Source of the DNA: Ophiostoma sp. CBS 140.51
Lineage: Eukaryota; Ascomycota; Sordariomycetes; Ophiostomatales; Ophiostomataceae
Reading direction: 5' to 3'
NCBI GenBank assembly: GCA_029298735.1
Contig: JANSLP010000005.1
Span: 62,001-126,000 of the forward strand
Length of the DNA stretch: 64,000 nucleotides
The translations under genes were made by a program, and so were the position numbers. Positions 52,301 to 64,000 of the stretch are shown here, piece after piece (positions within the stretch are counted from its first letter, which is position 1; every line of letters starts with the position of its first letter). The notes beneath the pieces were generated by a model. That model was not told where the DNA came from. It searched no databases and saw only the letters and a program-made list of their open reading frames with translations.

Positions 52301-54260
52301 GAAACGCTTTTCAGCTTTCTCCCAGGATGTTTGCTTTGCTCGCCAGAAGCCAAGCCCAGCCACCCTGAGCTGGATGCCCGCACGTTCTGCACTAGAGCAA
52401 AACTCTGACCTGTCAGTTGAGACGGATAGCGGGCGCGACGGGCGCTGCGGGCGGGAGCGAATGGGGCGTTGGTCAGGTTCCAACACATTGACAAGTATTA
52501 CCGTCGCAAGAGCGCCATGGGAAGGCACGGAGCAAGTGGGCTCGAGCGGGCACGAAGAAGTGGGTATTGCCTGTGTGTCTTGGGCAGGCGCGCTAGTTGC
52601 ACTTGCACTTTTGGTGTTGTTTTGGTCCAGGTTGTGGACATCACCAAGGAAAGAGGGAAAGAGCGACGAAGACTGACGGGAGAGCGGAACCGCTGGAGGG
52701 GAAGGCACTAACATGGCCGAAATGTGCAAATAGAAAAAGGGCAGGCACAAACGAACAGGCGGCCACCAAACGACCCAAAAACGAAACGAAGTAACGACAC
52801 AACGCATGTCAACAGCCACACAAGGCGCCGCGGAGCACGGCCGGCAGGAAAGAACGTGCGAGTGCGTGGGGACGAAGAAGCAGAAAGAAGGAAAAGAAAA
52901 TGAAGAAAGAGGAAAGAGAAAGTCAGAGGAAGAGAACGGGTAGGAAAGGAACAAATGGCGAGAGTCCAAATAGGAAACATTTCGCAAGCCCACAGGGCAA
53001 GTGCAAGAGACAGCGCTGGAGACAGCAGATTCTGCAATGGCGTCTGCATCAACGCCTCACTTACGGAGTATCGTTATTGCAAGTATTCTACAGCGCCCGC
53101 AGGGCTCGTCAATCCTTCTATTGAATGTCGACATTTTTGCTCCAAAGACGGGGAGTTTCCGGGCAGCTACGATATACGACACATGTGTCTGTGTGCGCAA
53201 CTATCTTCGTCTCCGTTGGTCTTTCCCGTGTCGAGCCTTTTCTTTGTGACTTCCTCAAGTGACCTTTGCTCTTTCCTCATTCTCTTCCACCCGCCATTGC
53301 GACTTCCACTCCAGGCGTGGAAGGTCGGCCATCACCCACAGAGCCATAGTCTCTCCTTCTCTGGTTCGGCTTGGCTGCTCTTTCCCAGGTTACAGCGCGT
53401 GGCCTTCCATGAACAACCCCTGCTCAATCCAGACCCCTGCCACCACCATTCATCCTAAACCTCCCTCCACCCTCTCCCCCTCCCTCATCCAAGACAGCTT
53501 GCTCCAAACGCCGAATTCTCTACAGCGATTCGCCTTTTTGCGCTCGACAGCCTCCTATCAGAACCTATCAGGACCCTCTGGGGAGGCTATTCGATGCTAT
53601 TTTCTGCACTTTCGACACTTTCTGCACTTCTTTGTCTCGCGCGGATGGCCTTCCGCCGCAAGCGAAGGGGGCCCGTCATGGGTCCAGTGCCGTGAGCAGC
53701 AAGGCCAGCACAAGCGAATGCCAACAAGACGCAGACCTGTAGAAGATGGGCGATGGACGAGAGAGCAGCAGACAATCCCCAGTTTGAAGACCAGCCTGGC
53801 CAAGCACTTCCAGTACGCCGACATCGACGTCGATTCGCAAAAGCTCCAAGTGACACGACCATCGCCCCTCCCACACTTGATCCCTGAAAGAGCCGTCCGT
53901 CCTCCTATCTGTCAGAAAGTCAGAAAGGAAAGACCCCTCCCCATCATATAGGGTTGCGAGGGCCGCGGCGGGAAGGTCAACAAGGAACGATCGTCGATAG
54001 TGAGTTGCGAGGTGAAAACAGTGAGATGTGACGAGTGGCAGGAACAGACCAAAAAATGTGTGCCTGAGCGGTACCCAGAGAAAACAGCCCGACACGAAAT
54101 GACACAGGTACGGCGATGTCGTCCAGACAGTCGGTACGAGAAGCACGCCACTCACACATGCGACGAGCGCGCGGAGTGAGAAAGGGGGAAATAAGCATGG
54201 ACCACACCACTAACAATAAAAGCAGCTGTGCACACACAGGGGAGAACATACCAAAATAAG

Positions 54261-54290
54261 GCACAGGCACAAGCACAGGCACAGGCACAC
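54261..54290 (+). repeat. GCACAG hexamer microsatellite
   Basis: About five imperfect copies of a GGCACA/AGCACA unit in tandem within the gene-free region. A related inverted GTGCCTGTACCT repeat sits near 63205-63226. Confidence 0.6.
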
Positions 54291-57200
54291 AAACGGAAAA
54301 CGAGCCAAAGAACCAAAGAGCCAAATCTTGGTGACCCCCAGCTTGCATTGCTTGTCCCCCCGCCCTGGTCCTGGTCCTGGCTTGTTGGCTCGTACCTGGT
54401 TAGGGTCCCCCGGCCCAGTCCTGCTGTGTCTGCTCGCCGGTTGAAAATCTGACGCGGGCGCTTTCTGGCTAGCGTCCCTCGGGCCTTCGCCATCTCTGGC
54501 GTAGCGGCGGCTTCTCAGCCCCCTTCATTGGAGACAGGGAACGAAGAAACACTCTGTTGGGTCAGCCTTCATCACGACAGCACGACAATCATCAAACAAC
54601 ACCGCAATTTGTGTATGGAAAAGCAAGACGGAAGAGGACAGACGTCCACGGAAAAACTCCGTGCGACACCTGCAAACCTGATCCAAGCTGATCTACAACT
54701 ACGCCGAACTTCGTATGAAAGGTACATGAGATACGGAAATGGCCTCCGGAGCAAATACGACGACAGAACGTCAACAGGCCCGTCTGCAAAGATAGGATGG
54801 GCATCTCCCCTGCGAGGGCTGAACCCACAGAGTCCTTGTCTGTATGAAGTAAGATGCAGGTATCACATTACCTATGCGACTCATCAAACCATCACCATAA
54901 CCGCATGACCGCTTAGCCGAGATCTAGATCACCTGTTCCATCAGCGTCGTCAAGAAGAGGCAAAGGCAAGTCCGGAAAGGCCGTCGATTCCCCTTGTTCT
55001 GTATTTAGCGGTCCCGTCAACAGGCCAGGCACAAGCGAAGGAGCACATCTGCACACGTCTGAACAAGTGCTTTTATGGAACGAATATGCAACTTACGATT
55101 GCCCTGCTACCCAAGTCGGCACTGCGCAGCATAATATGCCAGATGAACGTGCCATGGTGTGGCGGTTCGCACAGGGCAATCTCATCGACAAGAAGCGAGG
55201 TGCGGACAAATAGAGACCGAACTGCAAAGCCACATATGAGATGAGCATCCCACGCTTTGCCTCCGCGTGTATGCTCCCGTTCTTGTTCCTGTTTCTGCTC
55301 CTTCAAAAAGGCCAAGATACGACGGTATCGTTTCCCCGTGCACGCGATATGGCATTCCAAAAGGGAAACCCGGGTAAGAGGGACTGTGCGTGCAGTTCTC
55401 ACCCTCCAGTGCAGCCGAGAGACGCAAGGGGCTGGGAAACCCGCTCCACCTTCTGTCCATCCCTTCCCAGACCGCTGGTGCCCCACGTCCCAGGACATTG
55501 AGGCGGGCGAAACGGGCGTCGTGCGAGACAAGAAAGGGACCCAACAGCCCAAGACAAGCACAAAATATAACGACATCCCCTATTTCGTGCTCTGTCTGCT
55601 GCAAAGAAATATGAGGGGGCGGGCAGAGCCAGGGCCCGACTGACCAGGCTTTGCTGCCTCTTGCTCTTTGCTTCTGATGCATCCGGACTATTCCCCTTTT
55701 TGCTGGCAGGCCCGGGTGGCACTCTATTTACTCTGCCTGTTGACACCGCCCGTCCTGGGGCAACATGCTCAGAATACAACACTGTTCAGGCACATCGTAT
55801 GTGCGGAATGGGGGAATGGCGAGTATGACCACCCCTCAACCTCCACCCCCAATGGCATACCGCGTCTTGAAACGGAACGGTTCGGTGCGGGAAAAGTGGA
55901 CAGAACAGGCGCGAGAGTGCGACCGTAGCTGTCAGTCGAGAGGGGAGTGGGCGGCATGAGGCAATGCAGCGACAAGATGCGTGCGACGTACGACGTATCT
56001 CTATTGACAGAGATATGACTGCCGATGGGCACTGGGGATTTGGGGATTGGGGAATATGGCTGTGCTGTACATGTCGTCGTACACAGTGACAGTGCGTTGC
56101 CTGTCGGTCTAGTACAGCACGGGAGGATTGGCAATCAGCAGATCGCCAAGGACGAGGCCAGTTTCAGCAGTTTGTGGGCATCAAAACCAACAGGCAGCTA
56201 TCGTGGACGAACAATGAGCATGACGAACGACGACGAAGACCGCCAAAAGAAAACAAGAAAAAGAAAGTGTGATGAGACAACAAGAGAGAAGCGAGAAGTA
56301 CGATCCGGCACTTAGCATTTTGCCATCCGTGATCGCTTCAGAACACCACACGAAAAAGCAAAGAAAGGCCCCCAATGGCCAACGGCCCCAGGGCGCTCCG
56401 GGCGTTTTGAAGTTTTCAGAAGGCATGGCCTCGGTGTAAGTGGCCAGGGCAACAAATCGTTGGCAACATGGCCGTCTCTTCGCATCCTTCGCCTTCCAAC
56501 TCATGAGAGTGCGAGACTTGACTGCCTGCTCGTCTGTGACAAAAGAAGAGAAGAAGAAAGGAAAGAAGAAAAGGAGTTGCAGGAAGAAACAAGCACAGCA
56601 AGGGTCCAGGCGGCCAATCCGCGGAGAGAAAAGCACAAATAGCAGGGAAAGACTGGGTGAAGCAGCCCTGTTGTGCCTCCAGTTGTGGCCCTGTGGACCC
56701 TCAAGATGGCGTGTTCTTCGACGTTGTCCGTTTCTCTTTCTTTTCTTTTTCAGTTCCTTTTTTCTTCGTTACTTTTTTCTGCTTTTTGCGTGGCCCTGTG
56801 CCTTTCTTTTTCTTCTGCGCGTGTCGCACGGTTTTTGGTTTCCACACTTTGCACACCACGAGCCAGTGCTCCACAATATTTTTGATTCTATTATTTTATT
56901 ATTTTATTATTTGCACAGAAAGCACAGAAAACACACCCTTGTTGTGGTATCGCCGGGGATCAGCCAGGCATTTCGCGTGGGGGTCATGCTTACAACCTTT
57001 CTCCCCCCCGTCTCTTTTTTCTTTTTTTGTCGTTGCGTTCCGTCCTGCGTGCGGTCTCGTCAGTCCGGGAGCGAAAAGAGAAAGAGAAAAGAAAAAGGTC
57101 GGGGTTGAAACGGACCGTCTTTTGTCTTTTCGTCTGGGCTTTCGTTTCTTCTTATTCGTTGCGTGCGATTCATTCCATTTTGATGCAACCCCTGTCAACC

Positions 57201-60200
57201 AAAATGGCGCCGCTGCACAACTCGTGTTATTCACGTTTTTGTTCTTCTTGCCTTACCCTCTGTTCGTTATTTCCCAACGGCCAACCGCACGAGGCTCACG
57301 AACTTTGGCTTGGCTGTTGATATGCCGTTCTATCAAAAGCACTGAGCCGTGGCTTCTTGTTTAACAACACCAATCGCCAGTAAACAGACAGAAGACAGCA
57401 GTTGACCAACCATTCAATAACGTGACAAGCACCAGCCACTGTACTGATCTCGACTTTCAACACCTTCCTTGCCGAGTTCCATTGAGGAGACAACCCCATC
57501 ACTCGGTCTCGGCCTCGGCGCTCTGATTTTTGCAACTTTTCACCCTTCACCGTATTTTTGCAGCTCGCGAGGCTGCCGAAAAAAAGGCTATGAAACACCG
57601 CGAACTACCGTCGGTGTAGAGCTGTCGAGTCTCAGGGACCTCGCACCAACAAGCTTTCTCCTATCTCTCTCCTATCTCCCTTCGAGTAATGCCGAATGGG
57701 GCAGTTCGGCGACGGGGCTCTGGGTCTTGCAACAGTCTATGGCACCATGAAATTGTGTTTCGTCTCCCTTTGTCGCTTTTTTTCAACAATATCGCCTATC
57801 CTTCTCCACGCCATGCCCCACGGAATGGAGAATTGCACACATGTGTACGCACGTCCACTGCCCACTGAGCGTCGCAATATTACGGTGCATTCGCGACCGT
57901 TGGAAACCAGAAAAGGTCCAACAGCGGCTCGTCGTATCTCATTCCGCCCCCTCCGCTTCAGCTCTCCTGTTGGCGAATTGAATTTAAGGACATGCTCCAA
58001 TTTGCGGTGTGAGATCAAATATTGTGTAAGTCAACCTTTTTTACTACAAAACTACCGTGCGTGCGGTCATGAATTTTGAGCCAACCAGGCTATCACAATA
58101 TCTGGTTTTGTGTATTTGCTCAACCAACAGCTCCCGAATTGGGTCACCTCTTCCCGCCTCTAATTCTGCATCGTCCCCCACGAAACATTCACTCAGTGAT
58201 TCCCCTCATGTCCACAAAAATACTTTCAACAGCTCTGCTTTCGTGCATACACCTAGGTCACTTCCCGAGACATGCCCGATGATCGACAATTCAGCACATG
58301 CTCGACATTTGAAGAAGGGAGAAAAAAGAACGGGCGAGACGCTGCAGCTCCTCGATATGTTCTCGCCATCCGTGTTCGCTCGACCGCTGGTTGTCAGAAT
58401 ACAGTATGGTTCTTTGGCACTCGAAAGTTGACGGGTGATGGTCAATACTCGACACTCGACTACCGGATCCGAATACGTCGTTTTTTCGTCGTTTTTATAT
58501 TGAGAGTTCGGCAGAGTTACGCCACACTCTCCGCGCGCAGCAAGCCACGCAACAAAATAGCATCAAGAAACAGAACAGAAACATCAATTTGATACAAGTA
58601 CGAAGTCCACTCATCCCAGCTGTCACCAAATTGCAATATCAAAAGCTGGTTTGCCTGGAACGTGCACCATCTCCAGAATACAACCAACCCACAAAAGTTA
58701 TCTTTGAAATTGCCTATTTCGGCACCAGGGTTGCGTTCGGTTGCCTCCCTTTTGTCGTCAGTTGCTCTTGATTTTACTTGATCTTCCTTTCTCTTCTTCC
58801 TTTCCTTCCACATTCGGGGTCCTTTCACTACTTGATCTACTCCTTCTTTTTCACTTTCACGATAGACCATCTGTGCCATTTCCCGTTTTGCGACTCACCG
58901 TGACTTTATTAATCTTTCAATTCTCTCCCCCCTTCCCCCATGCGTCCCATCTCCAATCTTGACTCCGTCCGGAGTAATACTCTGCAAAGTCTCCGTCCAT
59001 CTCATCCATCTTCATCGATGTGTCTCCATTTAACGGTGAGTGAGTGCGACGTTCGAATCGTTAAGATACTCAGAACAACATACGACGTACAGAGCACGTC
59101 TGTTTCGACACGCATCGCGCCACATCCAAACTACACATCTTCTCCGGAGCATGTACTCCATACGCTCGACGTTATTTTTGATACCCTCGTTTCAACTTTT
59201 TCTTTCGTCTCTTTTTCTTGCTCGTCTCCATATTCCTATTCCATCTGAACCAGATTATGGATTTGTGTGGTTCCAACGGCTTTTTTGTTGTGGCCTGTCG
59301 GCTCCCCAGCTCCCCTCCTCTGCCCTCCCTCACGCCTCTTCGACTGCTACCCTTCCTCGCCTTCCTCGCTCTTCGTCACCGTCACGCCTTGCCCAGGGGC
59401 AGACATACCTGTCGCTGTTGCGTCGCGAGTTGACAAGCAGCTGAGAAACGGGGTCCAACCCTCCCTCACAATAACTCCCCAGAAGCCATCGAGGTCCATT
59501 CCCTCCACGATGTCCCCTTGTTTTTTTAGTTCTAGTTTAGGTTTGAATTTGCGCCCAAGGGCAACTGTCCACACGACGGCACGTTCGGAACCAAGAACCC
59601 CACACAATAACTGTCAACGGTCAACAACAGCTCCAGCCTGACGATAATTCCGAGCAACAAGGCAACAGAGTCCTCTTTTCTGATATGAAATCACGGACAC
59701 AACATCCTCGTCCGGCATGGGGATGAATCCCAAACCAGAGCAGCTGCCGAGGTCCTCTCAGATTGACACGTCGTAACATGATGCCCTTTCTTCCTTACAT
59801 GTTGGTCAAAGCTCTTCATCTCCATCTTCATGTCCATCTCCATTTTTATCCTCATCACGCCAATACGAAAGAAATCCTCCGAATATGCGATCAGACGAAA
59901 ACGGTGAAGACACGAACACGACGCAGGTGGCCAAGGCGAAGCACGAAGCACGCTTTGGCAACGTCACCAAAAACGACGCCTGTTTTTTTGGCCGTCCCAT
60001 TTTCAACAGTCGTTCCCCCGTCCTGTCCTATTACACCTCATCCCATCCTATCACATCCCCACACAGCCATTAAAATAAATTTTGGGACAAATCCGGCCAT
60101 TTGGCTCTGGGAAGTTGTGCATCATATGCTTGCACCCTTAACCTCATGATTGATGCTCCGCTCCTGTTTCTCCTCTCCCTCCCTTCGTTTCTATCTCCGA

Positions 60201-60984
60201 CGTCCATTTTGACAGAGTTAGTCGCTTGCTTCGCTTGCTCGGCTGCCGGCCACCTTTCTATTTCTAGGGAAGAGGAACGGAAGGATAGGGCAGTGTTGGA
60301 GAGTGTCATTTTATTTTTGCGACTATCAACGACCTATTTTTCGACAAGGCTCCATCCGTACCAGACTTTGGGACTGTTTCTCTCCCTGTGCTTCCTCCAG
60401 TACGAAGACGCTTTGTCGCTCTCTACCTGAGACGGCCGAGGCCGACATCCCCCGCCGTTTCTGTCGTTTCTGGGTTTTTTTAATCTTGTGCAACACAGAG
60501 ACTCCATACTTACGAGAGGCTGAATATGGACAGCACGTCGTTGTCTCCCTTTTCTTGTAGCCTTGGGTCGTAGTTTTGTAATGTAGATGTCGACTCCCAC
60601 GCGTTGCCTTGCCAGGATGCCCACGCTTAAGAATCGTTTTCCTGTAGAGCCTTCCCTCCCAACTACCAGAACAACACCGACAAGTTCTCTCTCCATTTAG
60701 TCCTTCCCGTGAGCTGAAATAAATATTGCTTGAAATATTGAAACTGCAACTATCGAGTTAAAGTAAATGGCACTTTCCAATGGTTGCCTTCTCCTACTGA
60801 GTAGTATTTTTCCACCAATTTCCACTGCGAATATTTCGACGACGTCCGACATACCACATTTAGGTATATTTTTCGTTTCCGTCCCGAATCCCAGGTTTTT
60901 GGGTTTCTACTAAAAAAGTCTTCTTTCTCAACTTTTACCCAGCTTGGTAGTCGACCGGCGTAGATAAATGGAAAATATACCACC

Positions 60985-60995
60985 GTACGGAGTAC
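60985..60995. repeat. Full copy of recurring motif GTACGGAGTAC
   Basis: Other full or near-full copies: 23068-23078, 38847-38856, 39785-39794, 61715-61725, 62040-62050 and 62614-62623. Shorter ones lie at 9156-9163, 48878-48886, 53062-53070 and 62217-62225, and a paired ACTCCGTCCGGAGT at 58962-58975. All lie outside coding sequence. Confidence 0.6.
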
Positions 60996-63900
60996 TCAGT
61001 ATGAAGACGAAAAAAACTGGTCGGAAAATCGGTCGATCGCCCGTCCCTTCTGCTGGGACCGTCGGGAGGGAAAGGGCGTCTCAAAGTATGTGTAAAAATT
61101 GAGTTGAGAGGCCCTCAATATGCAGGACGCCCAAAAGGACAGAGAAAGGGCCAGACACAAACCAAAACGAAGCTGAGGAGAGACATTCAGACAGCTTCTC
61201 ACAGTGGTCGTGTGGTCCCGCCCGTCGATGACGGCACTTTGAGACATTCTGTTTCTGTCCCTCCCGGGGAAGCGGCCCTTCAATTATGTCGTTGAGTATC
61301 AATGCTATCAGTGCTCTTCGAGTCATTCTGTTTCCTTCTCGTTCTACCCCCTCTATCACGACAACCCCTCTTGTTCTTGCCTCGCCGGAGATCCAATTCT
61401 CAGTCTGCTTTCTTTTGTGTGGATTTCTTCTGCTATTTTCTTTTCTATTTTCTTTTTCACTCGCCTTCTATCAAACTCGTCAACGGCCAAGTGAAAAGTG
61501 AAACGAAAAACTCAAGTCAAATACTTTGTCCGCCTTGTGGGGAGGGCCTGGCCACGCCGAGACCTTCTCTTTGCATTTTTACCACGAATCCAGACCTTGT
61601 CTTTTTCTATAACGACAACGCTCGAGAATAGAAAAGAACTTTGTATGAAAGTCAAGTCGAGAGCCCTTTAGAAAGGTGGCCCCGTTACGAGTGAAAACAC
61701 ATAATGAGAAGGCTGTACGGAGTACTACACCCCTCTTTTTTCTCACACAGTTTTCGTCTTACCCCACGCAGGTATTTTGTCATGAGTTTTTCAATGTTCA
61801 ACGTTGTGCGTTGTCCACTCTATTTGTCGATGTATTGGCATTATTCTTTCCTTCTGACGATTTTTAATATGTCTTTTTTTTTCAATCTTCATCCACTCTT
61901 CTCATAGCCTGCTTATTTTCGTTTGTATTTCACTTTTTTCCTCGTGCTTTTTTATGGCCCCCCCCCATAAGCGCCCAAACAGGACGCGTGCATAAAATAT
62001 ACAGATTATCTGCAGCATTCCGTACTGCATTTTTTCTCCGTACTCCGTACACACAGGTGCAGCTGTTTTTTACTTGCATTTTTTCCCTGCAGTTTCCCAG
62101 CACCACAGGCTCATCCAGCCCGCATCCCCGTGTGCACTGCAACGCTGTGATTTGTTTGTACCTTTTTCTGTGTGCATTTTGTGTGCATTTTGTGTCCAGA
62201 CACATATGTCCATGTCGTACTCCGTCCTCCATCACCCTCTCTCGTTGATTCTTTCTCTTTTCTTTTCTTTTCTCGTCCACTCACCCACTCGTCCATTCAC
62301 ACATTCTCCCCCTTCTTGTTTGTCGTTACACAGCAGAAGGGAAGGAACAAAAGAGGCCTGGATGGATGAGGACGGAGGGGCGTGCATGTATCCTCTCTTC
62401 GTGAGAAGAAGAAATAGAGCCGGTTCAATAGGATGCCCCTCATGGGCTTCTTTTCTTCTGTTTCTCCTTCTGCCTCGTCGTTGGATATCGCTGGCTGCTC
62501 CTGTTTCTCACGCCTTTTGTCTCTCTTGCTAAAAACCTCGTGCTGAAAAAGCTGACGTTTCTCACTACGGCAAATCATTCTGACGGACGTGACGAGGGGC
62601 AGGGACAGGAGGATACGGAGTACTTATATATTTGCTTTTTCCTATGCCTTTTGTTTGCTTCTTTTGCCTCGTTTTCCCCTTTCTTGCTGTTCTTCCCTTT
62701 TCTCTCTTATGCATGCCACCCAACCACGTCGCACGATGAGCCAATGATTCTGACGAAGGAGAAGAGAAAAGCCCAAAAAAGAAACGAAAAATACCACCGG
62801 AAGCTATTCCCCGCCGGCGCCTCTTTTTGCACGTTTCTTTTCTTTTTCCTTACCCATGCAGGCCCAGCCAGGCCGGTCTGAAAATAAGAAGGAAAAAATA
62901 ACAGAGAGGACTGTCCCCTCTTTCCTCATAGAGCATACAATCATTTGCCTCAACTCAGCCTGACTCTGCTTTTCTGTGTCTCCCTAGCATCACGATACAG
63001 CACAGTACATGCGTCTTTTTACGCGTATAAATGCTTACTACCGTCTCTGGTGACTCTCTCCTCAGGAACGACATAGACAGCCTGCTGTAAGATGTACGTT
63101 TGTTTGCAGGAAGCAAAAGGGACAACGCATAACTGCCCTGGTGCCTACGCGGCGGGAGCGTACATGAGCACGATTGCACCGACTGCACCGTTTGCAAAAC
63201 TGCAGTGCCTGTACCTGTGCCTGTATCCGTATGAGTAGCACGCCGGGCAGGCACAGCAATGCATGTATTGTATGGCGCACCGGGACACGGAAGGACGACA
63301 AGCCGTGGAAACAGATAAAGGATAGTGAAGAGCTGAGAAGCATGTCCCCCCTCAAACGCAGTAGTTGCCCCGTCTCCGTCTTGTTCCTGTCGTCTTTGCC
63401 TGCCCTGAGAGCCCTACCCTGGCTGTCATCCCGGAGATCTGCTGCTACGCTTGGTCTCTTGTTCCCTTTTGTTCTGCAATCGACGGGGATGGTCGTTTGG
63501 TGAGGATAGCAAAATGAGGATGAGGGATGTATTCTTTTCTTTTTTCGTCTCCCTTTCTTTTCTTTGTCGCTTTTCTCTGGGTATATTTGCTTTTTCGGAA
63601 ACATTAGGCCTGTATTTTGCATTTTGCATTTGCATTTTGCATTTTCCACACAATTTCTGCATTTCATGGCCTTGGGTAGCACTGCCCGATGCAACGCTGC
63701 AAGAAGAGAATAAGGAAGGGGGGCAGGACTTCGTTTGGAGGGCTAGAAGAAGGAGACGGAAAGGACGAAAATTACCACAGGCGCTCCTTTCTTGTAGAAA
63801 CCAATACACTACCAACTACCTCCAAGCTCAGTAACTCGCAGGTAAGGAAAGAGCACTCTTGAGCGTTGAAGAGACAGCCAGATGCAAAAAGGCAAGAGCC

Positions 63901-64000
63901 AGAGGCAAATATGTCGGCGAGGCAAGAGCAGCTGAGCACAAAGAGCAGGGGTAGCGGAGAAATAAAATATGTACACTCCTTACTTGTCCAAAGCAATAAT

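Larger units (their letters stand above)
46874..64000. other. 17-kb region without a supported gene
   Basis: No frame here has a recognisable domain, spliced structure or codon pattern like the genes to the left. From about 47.3 to 50.9 kb the minus strand is CT-rich (leader-like for the gene starting at 46873). From about 56.7 to 63.6 kb the plus strand is CT-rich, suggesting a plus-strand gene beyond the right edge. Frames of 200-256 codons (e.g. 48129-48899, 52226-52993, 53259-53951, 56657-57364) are Ser/Leu/Phe/Pro-rich products of this skew. Seven copies of the TACGGAGTA motif fall between 58.9 and 62.7 kb or near 48.9 and 53.1 kb. Long non-coding RNAs or 5' UTR introns cannot be excluded. 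Confidence 0.6.

Noticed and set aside
46874..64000. Frames of 200-256 codons in the right-hand 17 kb
   Set aside because: They are Ser/Leu/Phe/Pro-rich, follow the pyrimidine skew, overlap on both strands, and show no motif or splice structure.
1..64000. 5S rRNA, transposons, CRISPR-like arrays or viral insertions
   Set aside because: Scanned by eye for 5S and rRNA segments, reverse transcriptase or transposase motifs, long terminal or inverted repeats and regular spacers. None was convincing.

Overview
The window looks like nuclear DNA of a filamentous ascomycete, probably a sordariomycete-type Pezizomycotina (inference from gene content and style). Introns are short (57-156 bp) with GT-AG ends and CTAAC/CTGAC-type branch sites, genes are spaced by CT-rich leaders, codons are GC-rich at third positions, and nearly every recognisable protein has a fungal or eukaryotic housekeeping family. 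No bacterial, plasmid, viral or transposon genes were recognised.

Layout. 0-10.5 kb is a metabolic stretch: the N-terminal part of a secreted GH76 mannanase-like protein (runs off the left edge), a 2-oxoglutarate/Fe(II) oxygenase, a short-chain dehydrogenase, a mitochondrial-type adenylate kinase (ADK2 type) and a phytanoyl-CoA dioxygenase-like protein. 10.8-19.0 kb is nuclear housekeeping: DNA polymerase delta subunit 2, the ribosome-biogenesis WD protein YTM1, a DEDDy 3'-5' exonuclease, a tRNA-Cys(GCA) and a six-exon LSM5. 19.6-22.7 kb holds the PHO85-type cyclin-dependent kinase, with an ATG-free leader upstream and a long in-frame Q/P-rich reading frame downstream. 23.6-26.3 kb is a large disordered fungal protein of unknown function. 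28.7-31.5 kb is an unrecognised coiled-coil gene with an in-frame TAG. 32.7-42.4 kb has the CFIm25 (NUDT21) subunit of pre-mRNA 3'-end processing, a YjbQ/UPF0047 protein, a 1176-residue RG- and proline-rich protein and a BMT5-like rRNA methyltransferase. 44.5-46.9 kb is a five-exon gene resembling the fungal YDR124W-like family. From 46.9 kb to the right edge (17 kb) I can support no gene.

The most unusual observation is that two neighbouring loci carry reading frames that stay open across in-frame TAG codons. After the PHO85 stop the same frame continues for 159 codons, meets one more TAG, then continues for 211 codons to a TAA. The coiled-coil gene has one TAG after codon 136 and then about 716 further codons in the same frame, with normal introns later on. 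Two of the three TAGs follow Asp-Tyr codons and all three are followed by G. Both regions use CAA-rich glutamine codons unlike the CAG-rich kinase. Stop-codon readthrough, a dicistronic arrangement or recent nonsense mutation are the candidate explanations; no intron that removes the TAGs is visible. A second theme is regulatory DNA: the 17-kb gene desert has opposite purine/pyrimidine strand skew at its two ends and is enriched in a near-palindromic TACGGAGTA motif.
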